Positions 37,601 to 49,800 of a stretch of 64,000 bases of DNA are shown one piece after another. Within the stretch, counting starts at the first letter, position 1; the number at the start of each line of letters is the position of its first letter. The position numbers and the translations under genes are program-made. The notes under the pieces were generated by a model. That model did no database searches, was not told where the DNA came from, and worked only from the letters and a program-made list of their open reading frames with translations. The stretch is from Branchiostoma belcheri. Lineage: Eukaryota > Chordata > Leptocardii > Amphioxiformes > Branchiostomatidae. The stretch is from NCBI RefSeq assembly GCF_001625305.1, contig NW_017804353.1, positions 3,666,603 through 3,730,602 of the forward strand, written 5' to 3'.

Positions 37601-37866
37601 AGTACTGGAGCAAAACTTTCGATTTTAATGGGCCGGGTCAATAAATTATATCATGATCCTATGTTCCGAACGGTTCTGGGCATGCTAGGAGGTTGATATT
37701 AAAAGATCATTAATGTTATTGCAACATTATCTCTACTCAGGCCGAGTTGTTCAGCCGACAGTATAAGTCTTGCTATGGGTCCTACCGCCTCTTCACCAAC
37801 AACTGTCACTACTTCGTCAACCGCCTCATGAAGTACCTGGACTCGGGCTGCACCAGAATGCCGTGA
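34676..37866 (+). CDS. Secreted putative LRAT/NlpC-like Cys-His protein, paralog B, 197 aa, six coding exons
   Basis: Exons: 34676-34680, 35327-35421, 35735-35784, 36232-36313, 36740-36885, 37247-37336, 37741-37866; phases agree and give 198 codons with TGA. (The five-base first exon makes seven segments in all.) The signal peptide MKIWRASLLLLVVFCLVWQS is followed by GWW and seven arginines from an (AGG)n run, then CP. The remainder parallels paralog A: YWKCIGQ, NRDTSCYGHPRSSNS, SAPFFHGRTRLFRRRRR (80-96), HRVLLFRGEVFEWGVGA (108-124), CPSDC, GYSTCTRAQ, RLFTNNCHYFVNRLMKYLDS (172-191). His108 and Cys178 correspond to His94 and Cys168 of A. Exon borders coincide from the SSNS junction onward. Candidate AATAAA signals lie at 38402-38407 and 38499-38504. 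The tiny first exon is inferred from ATGAA|GTAAGT plus frame and gives a perfect signal peptide. Confidence 0.8.
34857..34901. repeat. (TACTAA)n microsatellite
   Basis: Seven to eight near-perfect TACTAA/TATTAA units in intron 1 of paralog B. Confidence 0.9.
35531..35669. mobile_element. MITE copy, CTCCAAGCAGAT family
   Basis: CTCCAAGCAGATT at the left end and AATCTGCTTGA at the right, with inner arms GGGGAGTCTA / TAGACTCCCC and a GGCCAATGGTTACA block repeated in the middle. It lies in an intron of paralog B. Confidence 0.65.
36554..36680 (+). mobile_element. 3' tail of a non-LTR retrotransposon (5'-truncated)
   Basis: The block GTGTAACAAGTCGTTCGGTG through GCTGCCGCCGCGCCGCGTGC to TGTGTTACGCCGAAGG and GGCTATAC...GATACAG recurs at 48845-48970 and 51786-51866. 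At 48721 it is preceded by a reverse-transcriptase C-terminal peptide, which identifies it as a LINE 3' end. Here only the tail remains, in an intron of paralog B. Confidence 0.65.
36958..37040. repeat. Perfect 29-bp inverted repeat (hairpin) in an intron of paralog B
   Basis: The left arm 36958-36986 starts GAGCCGAATTGATTCGCTTT and the right arm 37012-37040 is its exact complement, around a 25-nt loop. No target duplication is obvious. It is probably a small MITE of recent origin, as the arms have not diverged. Confidence 0.85.
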
Positions 37867-38665
37867 GGGAGTCCGGAGACATCGGTATTCTTCGGCACGT
37901 TTCGGACCGACAGTATCGTGTATACGATGCCCGCTATAATTGAAAATAAGTTGAAGTTTATAAGCTTGCTACACCGTAATTAAACACGTAGTGCACGTGT
38001 CATATAACATGTGTTGATTTTATCATCGGTCTGTTAAACGCATAAAAAGCTTTGGAGTATTTGCATAAGCCATACCTTTGGTTGTCGATAAACAAAGGGC
38101 TGTTACAGATGCATTTTGTATAAAGTTCATTATTTGATGTTCTGAGTACAGTGTATTAGTAAAGCTTAAGGGAATGATCATATCCAACACGAGGAATATG
38201 TCACCGAATACGAAAAAAATCCTGCTAACTTTTGACAGTAGTCTTAGTCTTTATTTACGCCTATAATTAAATGCTTATTCAGACTTTTGTTAGAGGTGTT
38301 TTTAAAACTAAGATTATTATGAATTCTGGGGCTAATGCACATGTTCTTGAATCGAATATCTTGATTCATGACTTTCTTGATTGGAGGTCTTCTGTGGGTT
38401 GAATAAACTATTGCTATGCACGATCCACCGCGTTGTGTCTTGTCACAGCTGCTTATTTCTATGAAAACTTTATTTGTATGATAATGAAATAACGTTACAA
38501 TAAACAAGGGATCAAAGTTTTAGAAAATCACGAGATCTTCAAACTCTCGTTGGATTACATTCGTCTCAAACCATCAACTCACCGCCAGCGGGAATGCATC
38601 TGTGCAGTTCTTGACATTATCGCTAGAAGGCACTTGCATAACATTGTTTGCGTAACCCCAACAAG

Positions 38666-41600
38666 ATGGCGTCACGACTGATCCCGAGTGCTGGACAGGT
38701 GAAAAAAAATCTGTTTTCTCCTTTCTTTAGCGAACAAAGTGTACTCTAAGAGTGATCTTAGATTACTCTAACATCCAAGAGAACTGTGGTTGCAGATTGA
38801 TGATAAATTCGAGCTGATTTATGGTCAGTCTTGCTGAAAATTATGGTCGGCCTAGCTGACCTGATCAGGACTCCTTTGTTATGACAAGGACACAACAGCA
38901 CCGGGCACGTAGTGGCATGGTCCTTGCTAGATTGCATTAAAACAGAAGCAAATGCTCTAGATTTATCCCCAAAAGACGAAACAGAATATTATATGGAGCC
39001 AGAAGCAAAGATTATTAAAATTTCTGACGTAGGGGCCTAGGGGTCAAGGTCTTTAGGATCAGTAATTTTTGGAACGTCAGAGATCTTCGCAAAGTTTGTT
39101 AGCTGTCCACCTTCTTTTTTTCTAGAATTGTCTGACTTAGACATAACTTGTGTACCTTCCCTCCAGTATCTGCGTCTTGCGAGCAGACTGCGGCAACATG
39201 TGCGCACAAAGGCCACAGCACCCAGCCCGGCTGCTACTACTGCTGAGGGGTCGCCTAGTGGTGGGCGGGGCTACTCATTCGGTAACAACGATCTTATTTT
39301 TTCCATTGTAGAAGATGAGTTACCTAAAATAATGGTATCTTTTGTTCAATAACCTTTCAACAGTATAAAATTTGTGATATAATCGATATTTTGTTATAGT
39401 TGTAATCTTGGCAAGATTTAGAAAGGCATTCATCGTATCAAGGAGGTTTAAACCTGCTTGATCTTTTGAGACAACTTAAAAGTTGTATATTAAACCTCTA
39501 GGTCCCAAAGGGGCTAATCTTCTGCAGTTTATAGAATAGGTGTCTATTATAAAATACAAAAGGCTATTTCAGTTATGTAAGTACCTAAAATCTGACAGAC
39601 TGAAATATTACACAGACCATCAATTGGTCTTCTGTGTTATGTGTATTTGATCTCTTTTCTGAAGAGTTACAGTTGGTTAAATTTTCTGTGTATTTTCCAG
39701 AGCTGACAGATGAACAGAGAGAGTTCCAGGAGCTGGCCCGCAAGTTTGCACGTGAAGAGATCATTCCTGTGGCTGCAGAATACGACAAAACCGGAGAGGT
39801 ACTACAGCACAGATAAGCATGTTTTCAGAATGTACTGTGTTTGTGTGGCACTCAAATTTTTCACAGTTTTCATTGTATGTTTGGTGAATGTTGCTTGAGT
39901 ATATCTTTTCGGAAGCAACATTTGAAAATTATTGATGGTATGTTGTCTTAAATATGTGAATACGACCTTAAAAAAGTGTGCAATGTTTGCCTGTGTTTAC
40001 ACAAGCTCTCAGCCGGAGGTCAATGACCCCCATGGCAACCTTTGGGGCAGGCGGCTGCCAGGAGTGCAGTTTAGTCAGGCTAATGCAAGGTGTACTGAGT
40101 TGAAACAACTTTGTTTCTTCCTCTGTAGTATCCTGTCCCAGTGCTGAAGAAGGCATGGGAGCTGGGCCTGATGAACACCCATATTCCTGCAGAATGTGGT
40201 GAGTGGTTCATCCAGTTATGTATCACGTACTGGTCTAGTAGTAATAGGATCAGCCTTGAGGCAATCTGGAGTTTGCTTCTGAAGAATAAGATCTGCTACC
40301 TCACCAACCGTGGGAAGTGGACTGAAATTAACTGGACTCCAGTCTATAGTAGGATGTTTCTGCCTAAATTTCACCATTGGCTTATGGCTTCATCAAGTGC
40401 TTTACTGAAATTCCAGCTTTCTAATGCTGACTTCTCAATCTGTAATCCTTGTGTTTGCCCATGTACATGTAAGTATATAATATATGTATGTACCCAAGGA
40501 AAGAGAAGTTACGTACATAACACTTGTTTGTTGTTTGTTTGTACTTAGGTGGCATGGATCTGGGGATCTTCGATGCCTGCATGATCACAGAAGAACTGGC
40601 GTACGGCTGTACAGGCATCCAAACTGCCATCGAGGCCAACTCTCTTGGGGTGAGGACCCATATACATGTAGATGTATTAGAAAATAATACATGTCTCAAT
40701 GTTGTCTAAATTGGTCTGCATGTAGACCTATATTGCTGGAAAGACATACTGACAATATGACATTTCTTTTGATTTTGATGTATGACTGTTTATATATGAT
40801 ATAAGTTTAACATTGGATTGATTTTTCCCTTCCAGCAAATGCCAGTGATCATTGCAGGAAATGCAGAACAGAAGAAGAAATACCTGGGGAGGATGACTGA
40901 AGAGCCTCTGATGTGTGTAAGTAATGTTTATATATTATATGAACCACGTATCTTCTACCTATACATGTAGGGCTCTATCTACTAGAATGGAGAGACTCTG
41001 TGTCATTTTGTATGTAATTCACATTGATTATGTTTTTGCATGTAGCTTTACATGCCTGATGCATTAAAAAAAATGTCTGGCTGTCCTTGTATATTCCGTA
41101 GAATTGCATAATTGGGGAAAGTGTGTACAGTAATACAGGTACAGATTCATGTCTTTATTTGCAAACTCATGCCCCAAGCAAGGCTAATTGCTTTACAGAG
41201 TCAGTATGTGGTACAGTACAATGATAGGAAACAGACAACTACTGTCTGGGAAAACTTATACTTCTACGCTTGCTATCATGTGGTTTGACTTCTTCTTTGA
41301 AGGCAGTGGATAATATAAATACTGTTTTCCAGGCCTACGGTGTTACGGAGCCCGGTGCAGGGTCTGACGTCGCCGGTATCAAGACTAAAGCAGTGAAGAA
41401 GGGCGACGAGTACATCCTGAACGGACAGAAGATGTGGATCACCAACGGTGGACACGCCAACTGGTACTTCGTGCTGGCCAGGACCTCGGACGACCCCAAG
41501 ATGCCTGCTGGGAAGGCGTTTACTGGCTTTATCGTGGACAGGGACTGGGAGGGCGTCGTGCCAGGCAGGAAGGTCAGATTTTTGTTTAACTGTTCCCCTG

Positions 41601-43614
41601 TACAGGGAAGGAAAAGGATTGTTTCAGTCATATTATTCTCTCGAATGGGTAATTATATATATAAAAAGGAAAGATCTCATAGCTGGAGCCAGTAGGGGCA
41701 GTGGGTTGTTGTTAATCCACTCTGTCTAGGGCATGGCATCCTTCCATTGCCTTTAACTCCCCAACTGTACCTGGGTAAAGTGACTAAAGATAAAATGCCT
41801 TTGCCAAGGACACAACATCTAGCCGGGAATGCCAGGAATCAAACCTGTGAATCTTTCATCATCAATACAACCAAAGGTATTGCCATTTAGTAGAGACTGA
41901 ACACAAGAGCTTTTCTTTCATAATTTTTCCTCTGTGATTGTTATTTAGGAGTGGAACATGGGCCAGCGGGCGTCAGACACGCGAGGGATCACGTTTGAGG
42001 ATGTGAGGGTGCCGGCTGAGAACGTGCTGGGGGCTGAAGGGGTGGGCTTCAAGATCGCCATGGGAGCCTTCGACAAGACAAGACCTCCGGTAAGACTTCA
42101 GCTTCTAAGGCTATGAGTCCAGGGATATTATTTGTCATTTTATTTGCTGGCTACCTGCTGTTGGAAAAGTTAATCACCACCAGACGTCTTTATGGTTCCA
42201 CTGAAGAAATCAGCGAAGTGAATTGAAGTCTTGTCTTAACTGTTATTACTTTTCATATCAATTCAACTACAACCACTGAATCGAGTAATTGTCTGAACAA
42301 GAAACAGTGCATGCTTTTGAAGTGTTGTAAATGTAGAGGAATGTTTATAAATGTTGACTTGTGTAAGCTGTGTTTCTGTATGCCCAGGTTGCAGCAGGAG
42401 CCACTGGTCTGGCCCAGAGAGCGCTGGACGAAGCCACCAAGTACTCCTTGGAGAGGAAAACTATGGGGAGGTACATCGCTGAGGTGGGGAGAAACAAATA
42501 CTGTAGTGTAGTCCACATTTTGGACACTTTCTAAGTTTCATTTTTTGGAAACTTGGAGGTTCGACAGGTTTCTTAAGGAGAGAAGAAAGATTTTTTGCAT
42601 TTAATTCATTACTAATTGAGATTGTAAGGGTCACCATGATTTCAAGGGATTTTTTGCCATATAAACTGTAAATGACAGGAAAAAAGCAAAATTGCATCTA
42701 GAAATAGTTTCACCTGGTTGGTAGAACACAGAACATAGAATAAAGTGCCACTTGCAATGTCTATATATAGCAGCAAGAAGCAGAACTCAAGTCAGAAGCT
42801 GATAGACACCAAAACAAAAGCAACGAGACATTACTGGTTGTGTAAAAGAAAATCCCAATACCCAATTGCATCTTCTTTATGGTATAGGTTTTCATGTAAT
42901 ATTGTCTGTCTTTCCCAGCACCAAGCCATAGGCTTCATGTTGGCAGAGATGGCCATCATGGTGGAAACCTCGCGTCTGCTGACTCAGCGGTCGGCCTGGG
43001 AGATCGACCAGGGCCGGAGGAACACGTACTACGCCTCCATCGCCAAGGCCTATGCCGGCGACGCCGCCAACAAGTGTGCGACAGACGCCGTACAGATCCA
43101 CGGTGGGAACGGCTTCAACTCCGACTACCCTGTGGAGAAGCTGATGAGAGATGCCAAGATTTACCAGGTTAGTACACAGGAACCCCCACAAAACTTCTGA
43201 ACAGATCATAGCTTGGTTGATTGCTACAAGGGATCTCTTACCTACTACACTGTAGTAATTTATACATTTTTTTTATCAGTAGGTATGGCCAGATTATTAT
43301 TGGGAAGTGTAACTGACGTCTTATTTATGTCAAAACAGCAGAAAGAAAGAAAAAGAAAAAAAATTAGAAAAGTTTATCAATAAAACCTTTACAGCATTTA
43401 CACAAGAGTAGCCATGTGTTATATTCATTGTTTGTCTTTTTCTTGTTACCTACAAGAATTCACAACAAAACCACGAAAACTTATCATTGTTTCCCTTCAC
43501 AACACAATGCATTCTAATGTCTCCATTTTTCAGATCTACGAGGGCACGGCTCAGATTCAGCGTCTAATCATCTCCAGAGAGCTGCTGGCTAAGGCCAAAC
43601 AGACACAGTGGTGA
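38666..43614 (+). CDS. ACADM: Medium-chain acyl-CoA dehydrogenase, mitochondrial, 11 coding exons, 434 aa
   Basis: Exons: 38666-38698, 39167-39281, 39701-39798, 40129-40198, 40549-40649, 40836-40916, 41333-41572, 41949-42089, 42388-42483, 42919-43167, 43534-43614; the sum is 435 codons and all phases agree. The enzyme catalyses the FAD-dependent first step of mitochondrial beta-oxidation of C4-C12 acyl-CoAs and passes electrons to ETF. An Arg/Leu/Ser-rich N-terminus ([20 protein letters not shown]) is a typical matrix targeting peptide. Then come [20 protein letters not shown], the conserved [17 protein letters not shown] and QKMWITNGG substrate/FAD motifs, and [18 protein letters not shown]. 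The final exon has [18 protein letters not shown], where Glu411 is the catalytic base at the position specific for medium-chain enzymes. The length matches vertebrate MCAD (421 aa). No residue is missing and no frame is broken. Confidence 0.96.
41690..41880 (-). mobile_element. tRNA-derived SINE in an ACADM intron
   Basis: On the minus strand CAGGTTTGATTCCTGG looks like a tRNA B box. It is followed by TGTTGTGTCCTTGGCAAAGG, a version of the motif shared by many deuterostome SINEs, and further on by GTGGATTAACAACAACCCAC. No direct repeats could be fixed by eye. Confidence 0.5.
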
Positions 43615-45055
43615 AACAGTCCTGGAACTGGGACTTACTCCAACAACACAATGCACTGAAGACAGGCTCAACTCTACTGTAGTAGATACGTGTACATGTA
43701 TAATGCTGTGAAAATAGATACATGTATGGGCATTACTAATATTACTAGTAATCAACACTCAGCTGCTTACATGTACATTATATCCAGCTTAACTGAGATT
43801 TTCCTTGATGTCTATGATATCTTGCTGCACATAGCTTAACTACATTACCTCATATTATAAAGTACAAATGTATATGCTTTGCATATTGTGTATAAACAAT
43901 GTAGAGGGTAAAAGGGTGCCTTCTGAAACATTTTAAGTCCATTTTTACATCTCATCCAATCTGTTTGCAGTGAAAATGTATTTGGTTGATGTTACTGTGA
44001 TCAGGAGAAAGTTATACACTTACAACAGGACTAGATTCCTGTGTACAGGGCACTGGTATCCTACATGTATCTTGATTATATGTATGAATACAGTATAAAA
44101 ATACCACTTTGTCATGTTATATATATGTTGTCTGGCCATATTCTGTCTGCATGTGTGAAGAATCGAACTGCCACATCACTCAATGAAGTACGTGAAGTAT
44201 GGATGTGGTTGACTTTCCCTAACAAATTTCTCTAATTTAACATGATCACCATGGCAATATACTAGAAGGAGATACCCCCACCCTAACCCATAGTCCTTTC
44301 AGTCCCTCAGACAAAGAAAGCATTGCAGAGAATATTAACACACAGAAAATGACACACAGACAGACCAGCCCCAAACAATGCTTCAAGCCACAACTATAGA
44401 AAACCATGCTTCCGGCATCCATGTTATTCAACTATGGGAAAACATTCTGTAAGACGAAGTCCACAAAGACGTGAACGTGAGCTCAGCTGCCCTGACAAAC
44501 TGTCCTGGACTTTCATTAAGCTTGGTTTGTGTTTGTCTAAGTTATGATGACTCTGATAATCCATGCCTATAGGCTAAATAGGTACATATTTCCCTATAAA
44601 AAGATGGGAGTAGAGCCCACATCTAGCCTTACAATGCAAGTTCAGCTGTGTCGGAACGATATTTCTCCAACCTGCCTTAGCTTCATGAATTTCTTTATCA
44701 TACAAAAATCAAGCCAATATATTGGAAAAAGTGATACTATGTTGTTTTTCACCCTTATCGAGTCAAGCTCAATAACGTGACTGGACTTAAATGTACAACA
44801 ACAATGCTAAATATTTCGACAGGAACAAAAAGTTCATTCAACCATGGACTTCGACCTTTCGTTATCAGTTCAAGGCCTTGGCTCAGGTCAGCATGGTTAA
44901 TGATTTCAGCTCTACATGTAAACAGCTACTGTGTGTAAACATACTCGTGCCTCCGTTAATTTTAGCGGCTTCTGCATTGTCGATCTAAAGCGCGACTTGG
45001 GCATACCCTAGCCTTGATTTCTTTTTATGTATCACAGTGGTCCCCTTGGAAAGAC
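43615..45055 (+). other. ACADM 3' UTR and intergenic DNA
   Basis: AT-rich DNA without coding exons. No canonical AATAAA stands out soon after the ACADM stop, so the transcript end is open. I see no gene up to the element at 45.06 kb. Confidence 0.5.
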
Positions 45056-46862
45056 CATTCGGAATGTCGGACAGTTCGGCCCCTGGACAGTTCGGCCCCC
45101 AGCCGATCAGGACGTTTCGCACCCAGGCCTGGGACGTTTCGGACCCACACCGTAGACACTAAAAACGCACCGTAGAAGCGCTACAAATATTATTAAACTC
45201 AATTTCATGACATAAACTCGCTGGGGTATTTTGCGGGGTCGGTTTTAATTGGATCGCCTCTTCATTACTGCATTACTGCAATAATTATTAGAAAGGAGAT
45301 ATGAAGTATGTCAAGAAAGGCCTGTGCTATTGTGAGTACCCCCGTATTTCAGTCCATCTGGGCCACGGAAACACGGTGGTGGCCCACAATACTGCACCCT
45401 TCACCGAACATCTGCTTGGAGATCAGCCATCACACCTGAACAATAGGCCACAGCAAAAGCAAGGAGGTTAAATAAAAAAGAAAGTGAAAGGTGAAAAATT
45501 GCTATCGGACAAAAGTCGCGTCTTCTCTTTTCTTCTCTCTTTCACGTCTTCAGTCTAGACTCCTGTGCAGGCCCGGCGGCGGGTGGGAAAGAGTTTTTAA
45601 CGCGCTATTTTAATGAAATTGAAATGAAATGAAATACCTTGATTGTACATTCATGCCACGACGGGCTAGGTACAGGTCAAGATATAACAGACACATAACA
45701 AACGTATATAGAAAATTGGAGACAAAAGATACACTACTTGACTTAGACATACATACATGAGGAACATATGAGTACTACTAGGCTAATACAAAGTGTTCTA
45801 GTCACTGAGCTATTTGATAGCCGCCCATCCAACAACCAGCTACCGGGAGAATGTTCCATTCCGCTCACCCGTGCACAGGAGGCTATCTTCAGTCGTCCAT
45901 CATCATCCAATTGACAGAAAAGGGGGCGTTGTTTCGGACACCAGGACAATAGGACACAAGATACAATAGAAATAAATCAACGCTTGCCTTCTAGCAAAAT
46001 TCATTCGATCTCTTTTCCTTTGTTTTCTTGCAAATTGACCTACATACTAGTAATACTAGTATCTAGTCGGACACCATGGCGACAGAAAAGGGGGCGTTGT
46101 TACAAACGGAAAATACAGACAGCGCAATATTAGGGCCAATGCCCCCCAGTCCTTGGCTTCTTTGGTCGGACAACACGTCTTGATTGACAGAAAAGGGGGC
46201 GTTGTTGCAGACATGAGCAAAAAAAGACAAAAAAGTAGTGCCCAATTGAAGACCCAATGACCCCACCGTCCGTTTGGCATTCAGTGTTCGGACAATACGG
46301 CTTGAGTGACAAAAAAGGGGCGGTGACCTACGATAAAGACAAGATACAAAGCTTTAGATCAAAACGTTGAGATGATGAAACTTCACTCTAGAAGAACATT
46401 GTTTTGACGCCGTATCCGTTAGTGATCTAATATGTTATGTTTCATTACGGTCCGTCTTTAGATAAATCTAAACATGGACATGAAAGATAGTCAACATGTT
46501 GATTTCCGATAGAGTACGCGTTTGGGCCAGACAACAAAGTACAAACTTGTGTTAAAGTAATCTCTGACGAAGTAAAGCGGTCGCTATTGAGAATCATCTT
46601 GATTGCCGATGCGCCTGGCGCTGCACTGGATTCTCAAGCGTAATAAAGGACAGGTATTTATCCCACCATGCGCTTTATCAATTATCCGAATCGAGCATGT
46701 TTGTTTGTTGTTTCAGATGCAACCGTGGTATACGTAGGTCAGTCTGTTTGCTATACATACGGGGCCGAACCGTCCACTGCCTCGGGCCGAATTGTCCTGC
46801 ACTTGGGGCCAAATTGTCGGGGCCGAAGTATATAGTATCTAGAGGCCGAAGTGTGTTGCAGC
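45056..46862. mobile_element. Candidate non-autonomous transposon block with repeated GGCCGAA/TTCGGCC termini
   Basis: At 45072-45103 GGACAGTTCGGCCCC occurs twice, followed by GACGTTTCG-ACCC motifs. At 46760-46855 the opposite orientation occurs four to five times (GGGGCCGAACCGTCC, GGGCCGAATTGTCC, GGGGCCAAATTGTCGG, GAGGCCGAAGTG). These arrayed inverted ends frame about 1.8 kb with no open transposase frame. Inside lie MITE-like ends near 45560 and 45870 and a set of repeated GACAGAAAAGGGGGCGTTGT motifs. The right border is 15 bp from the SLC22 start codon. Confidence 0.5.
45911..46325. repeat. Four dispersed copies of GACAGAAAAGGGGGCGTTGT upstream of the SLC22 gene
   Basis: Copies begin near 45916, 46080, 46187 and 46307 (the last is diverged: GACAAAAAAGGGGCGGTGA). 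Several are preceded by GTCGGACAACACG / TTCGGACAATACG, so the true unit is about 100-120 bp and degenerate. Confidence 0.7.
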
Positions 46863-46877
46863 GGCCGCTAGGACAGG

Positions 46878-49800
46878 ATGAACTACGACGCTGTCCTGCA
46901 GCACATAGGCGAGTTTGGCGCGTACCAGCGCCGTATAACTGTACTGTTGAGCCTCATTGCCATTCCAGCAGGCTTACACACAGGAGCCATGACTTTCATC
47001 GCCGCCATTCCCGAGCACCACTGCCGGGTGCCCCAGACAACGTCGGCGGGCGTCAACCTCACCAGGCCCGAGGCTTTAAACCTGAGCGTCCCGATGGAGG
47101 TGGTGGAGGGGACACGGAGACTGAGCCGGTGTAGGAGGTACGACAGGCCAGACCAGGCGGGTTGGCTGAACAGAACCACAAGCACCTGTACTGGGGGCTG
47201 GGAGTATGACCAGAGTCAGTACCGCAGCAGTATTGTCACACAGGTACATCAACAATCTTAATATGACAACACAGTTACGGTCTGGTGGGTATTTTCCCCT
47301 TTGGACTTTCATGATCCTGTCTACTAATATATCATGCACGTTGTCTACTTATAAGATTGTTGTCAACTGCATACATTTATATCGGGGTTAGTATTTTGAC
47401 ATTGCACCAATCCATTTGTATATTGACACGAAATATACCGTTCTATGTGATGCAGCCTTTCGTGATAATCTTAGTTGTTGGTTCACTGAAAATATTCTTG
47501 TTACTGAGAAGATCCGCATTGCCAACATTGCCACTGAGATTACTAGTATCATTCTTCGGATCAATGCTGGCATGTTCCGGGGTCAAACCCAGGGAGCTGT
47601 TTTGATTTTTACCTTCACTGAAAACTTAGTATTTCCCTCACGTAGGCCTCCGGAACTTTAGAAGCGCAGTCGTGCTGTTGATCTATGAACCCATTGCCAT
47701 GCATGTAGGTCACCAGGAAGGCTCCACTCTCTCTGTATTGCATAGTATTGGGGAATCACACAAAACTTCAGAAGAGAGCGGGCTACTGAAGAACAGTGTA
47801 CAGTGTACAAATGTAGCCGCTGTTGTAGCCTCTACTGCGTTAAGACACAGAGAATATCAGAATTACTGTATATCGTGATCAGTGATTTATAGAACGGAAC
47901 AGGAATTCGAAAAGAAGCATGTACCTGTCGGATCGCCGATGTTAATGATCTCCCCCCTTTTCATATTGTTCCCCTTAAAATCATGGAATCCCTGCTATTT
48001 GCCCTGTTTTCCTCCCGCGCGGGATCAGAGGCCATTTGTCCTATATACATAATATTGTCCTATATACATAATGTCCTGCGCCGTTTACGTTCATATTCCT
48101 GTAGTAAAGTAGTCTCTTACTTAGAATAGACTTGATTGTATTGATCACATTGTACCATGTACAACTGTCGAGCAATAAACTTCATATTGCGGGCAGTTGC
48201 GTTGTGTTAGATAACTTATTACCTATTAAAACCCTTAGACGCACCTTGATAATAAGGTTTACACATTGAAGGTACCTTCCCCAAATGTTGAACAGCGATA
48301 AATAGTGATTAATGCCAACCAATGGTAAATCTGATAATGGTTGTCCGAAACATCAAATGTCAAAAACATGCATTACTAGACTTGTCAGAAATGTGTCACC
48401 ACCAACAGGTCTCATAGCGCAATCTGTGGCATGCAGTTTAATACTCTCCAAGCAGACGGGTAGCGACAAAAAAAATGGGTGCCGAAAAAAAAGCCATGTA
48501 TAAAAAGGTAACGATCCTCTCTCATCAACCTGTGCTTGAAGAGAAGCATGCAGTAACAGTTTATATGTGGTTCCATGATAAAAGAACTGTGGTTCTCTGT
48601 GCCGAACAGTACGACTTGGTGTGCGGCAGGGCCTGGCTCAGAGAGCTGGCACAGTCCATCTTCATGGCGGGGGTGGGCCTGGGTGGTATCATCTTTGGCG
48701 TCATCTCTGACAGGTAGGGACATCAGACAGACAATTCATTCTTTCCTAGAACTATCGCAGAGTGGAACTCAGCTGTCACCAAGTACAGTAGGGGTATTGT
48801 CATTAGATAGCTTTAAAAATTTTCTAGAGTTAGAAGTTCAAGGGTTAGGTGTAACAAGTCGTTTGGTGTAATATAGCCAGCTGCCGCCGCGCCGCGTGCC
48901 TGCGAAGCTGGTGTGTTACGCCGAAAGCCGGTCATACCGACTATACAGATACAGATACAGATACAGGTCAAAACAACGAAAGACTTTCCTGGACGAAATT
49001 TAAAGTTAGCACCATAATGTTGACAGTAGCACGTTGTTTTTAACGTCTATGGATTTCCAGACATAAAGACAACACCCAAAGAATGCATAAAATTAAACTC
49101 AAACTTAGGTAAAGGTCAAATAAAGTGGGGGAGGGGGAAGATCAGGGTAGGGCTACGAGTGGGGGAGGGGAAGATCAAGGTAGGGCTACGAGTGGGGGAG
49201 GGGGAAGATTTGAGTAGGGCTACGAGTGGGGAGTGGGGAATGATTTTTATTTCGTTTCTTGTTGATTCCTTTCTCCCAGAGTCGGACGCCATGTGACGCT
49301 GATGACATGCCTCCTGCTGCAGCTGACGTTTGGCGTGTGTGCGGCGTTCTCCCCCAGCCTGACCACGTTTGCCGTCCTCCGATTCCTGGTGGGAGCCTTC
49401 TGCAACGGCGCCTACTGCGCCGGGTTGGTCATGGGTACAGTACACTAGTCTCCACCATACTCCTTTTTAGGATGAACAAATAGTAGAAATCGGCCTAAAA
49501 TCGGTCCACTTTGCATGCACGGACTGGACTCTCTATATATGGCCGTCCAACTTCCCTGGCCATTTATTCAGCCAGAGGTGCAGAGAATGATATGCTTATT
49601 CAAAAACCTTCTCAACCAAAACCACCCTGCCAAAAAGAAGAAAAGATTAGAAAGACACAAGAACCTCTGAGGCGTACAAAACAAAACAAAAGTCAGAAAG
49701 ATAGATAGATCTACGTTCATTCATTAAACCGTATACGTATACGTCGTTGGGGCACCGTGACTTGATCCAGTATCCTCCTCCCTCTAACCCTGTCCTCTGC

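Noticed and set aside
46697..47134. 145-codon open frame overlapping SLC22 exon 1
   Set aside because: Shadow of the true exon, which is in another frame and continues the SLC22 reading phase into exon 2.
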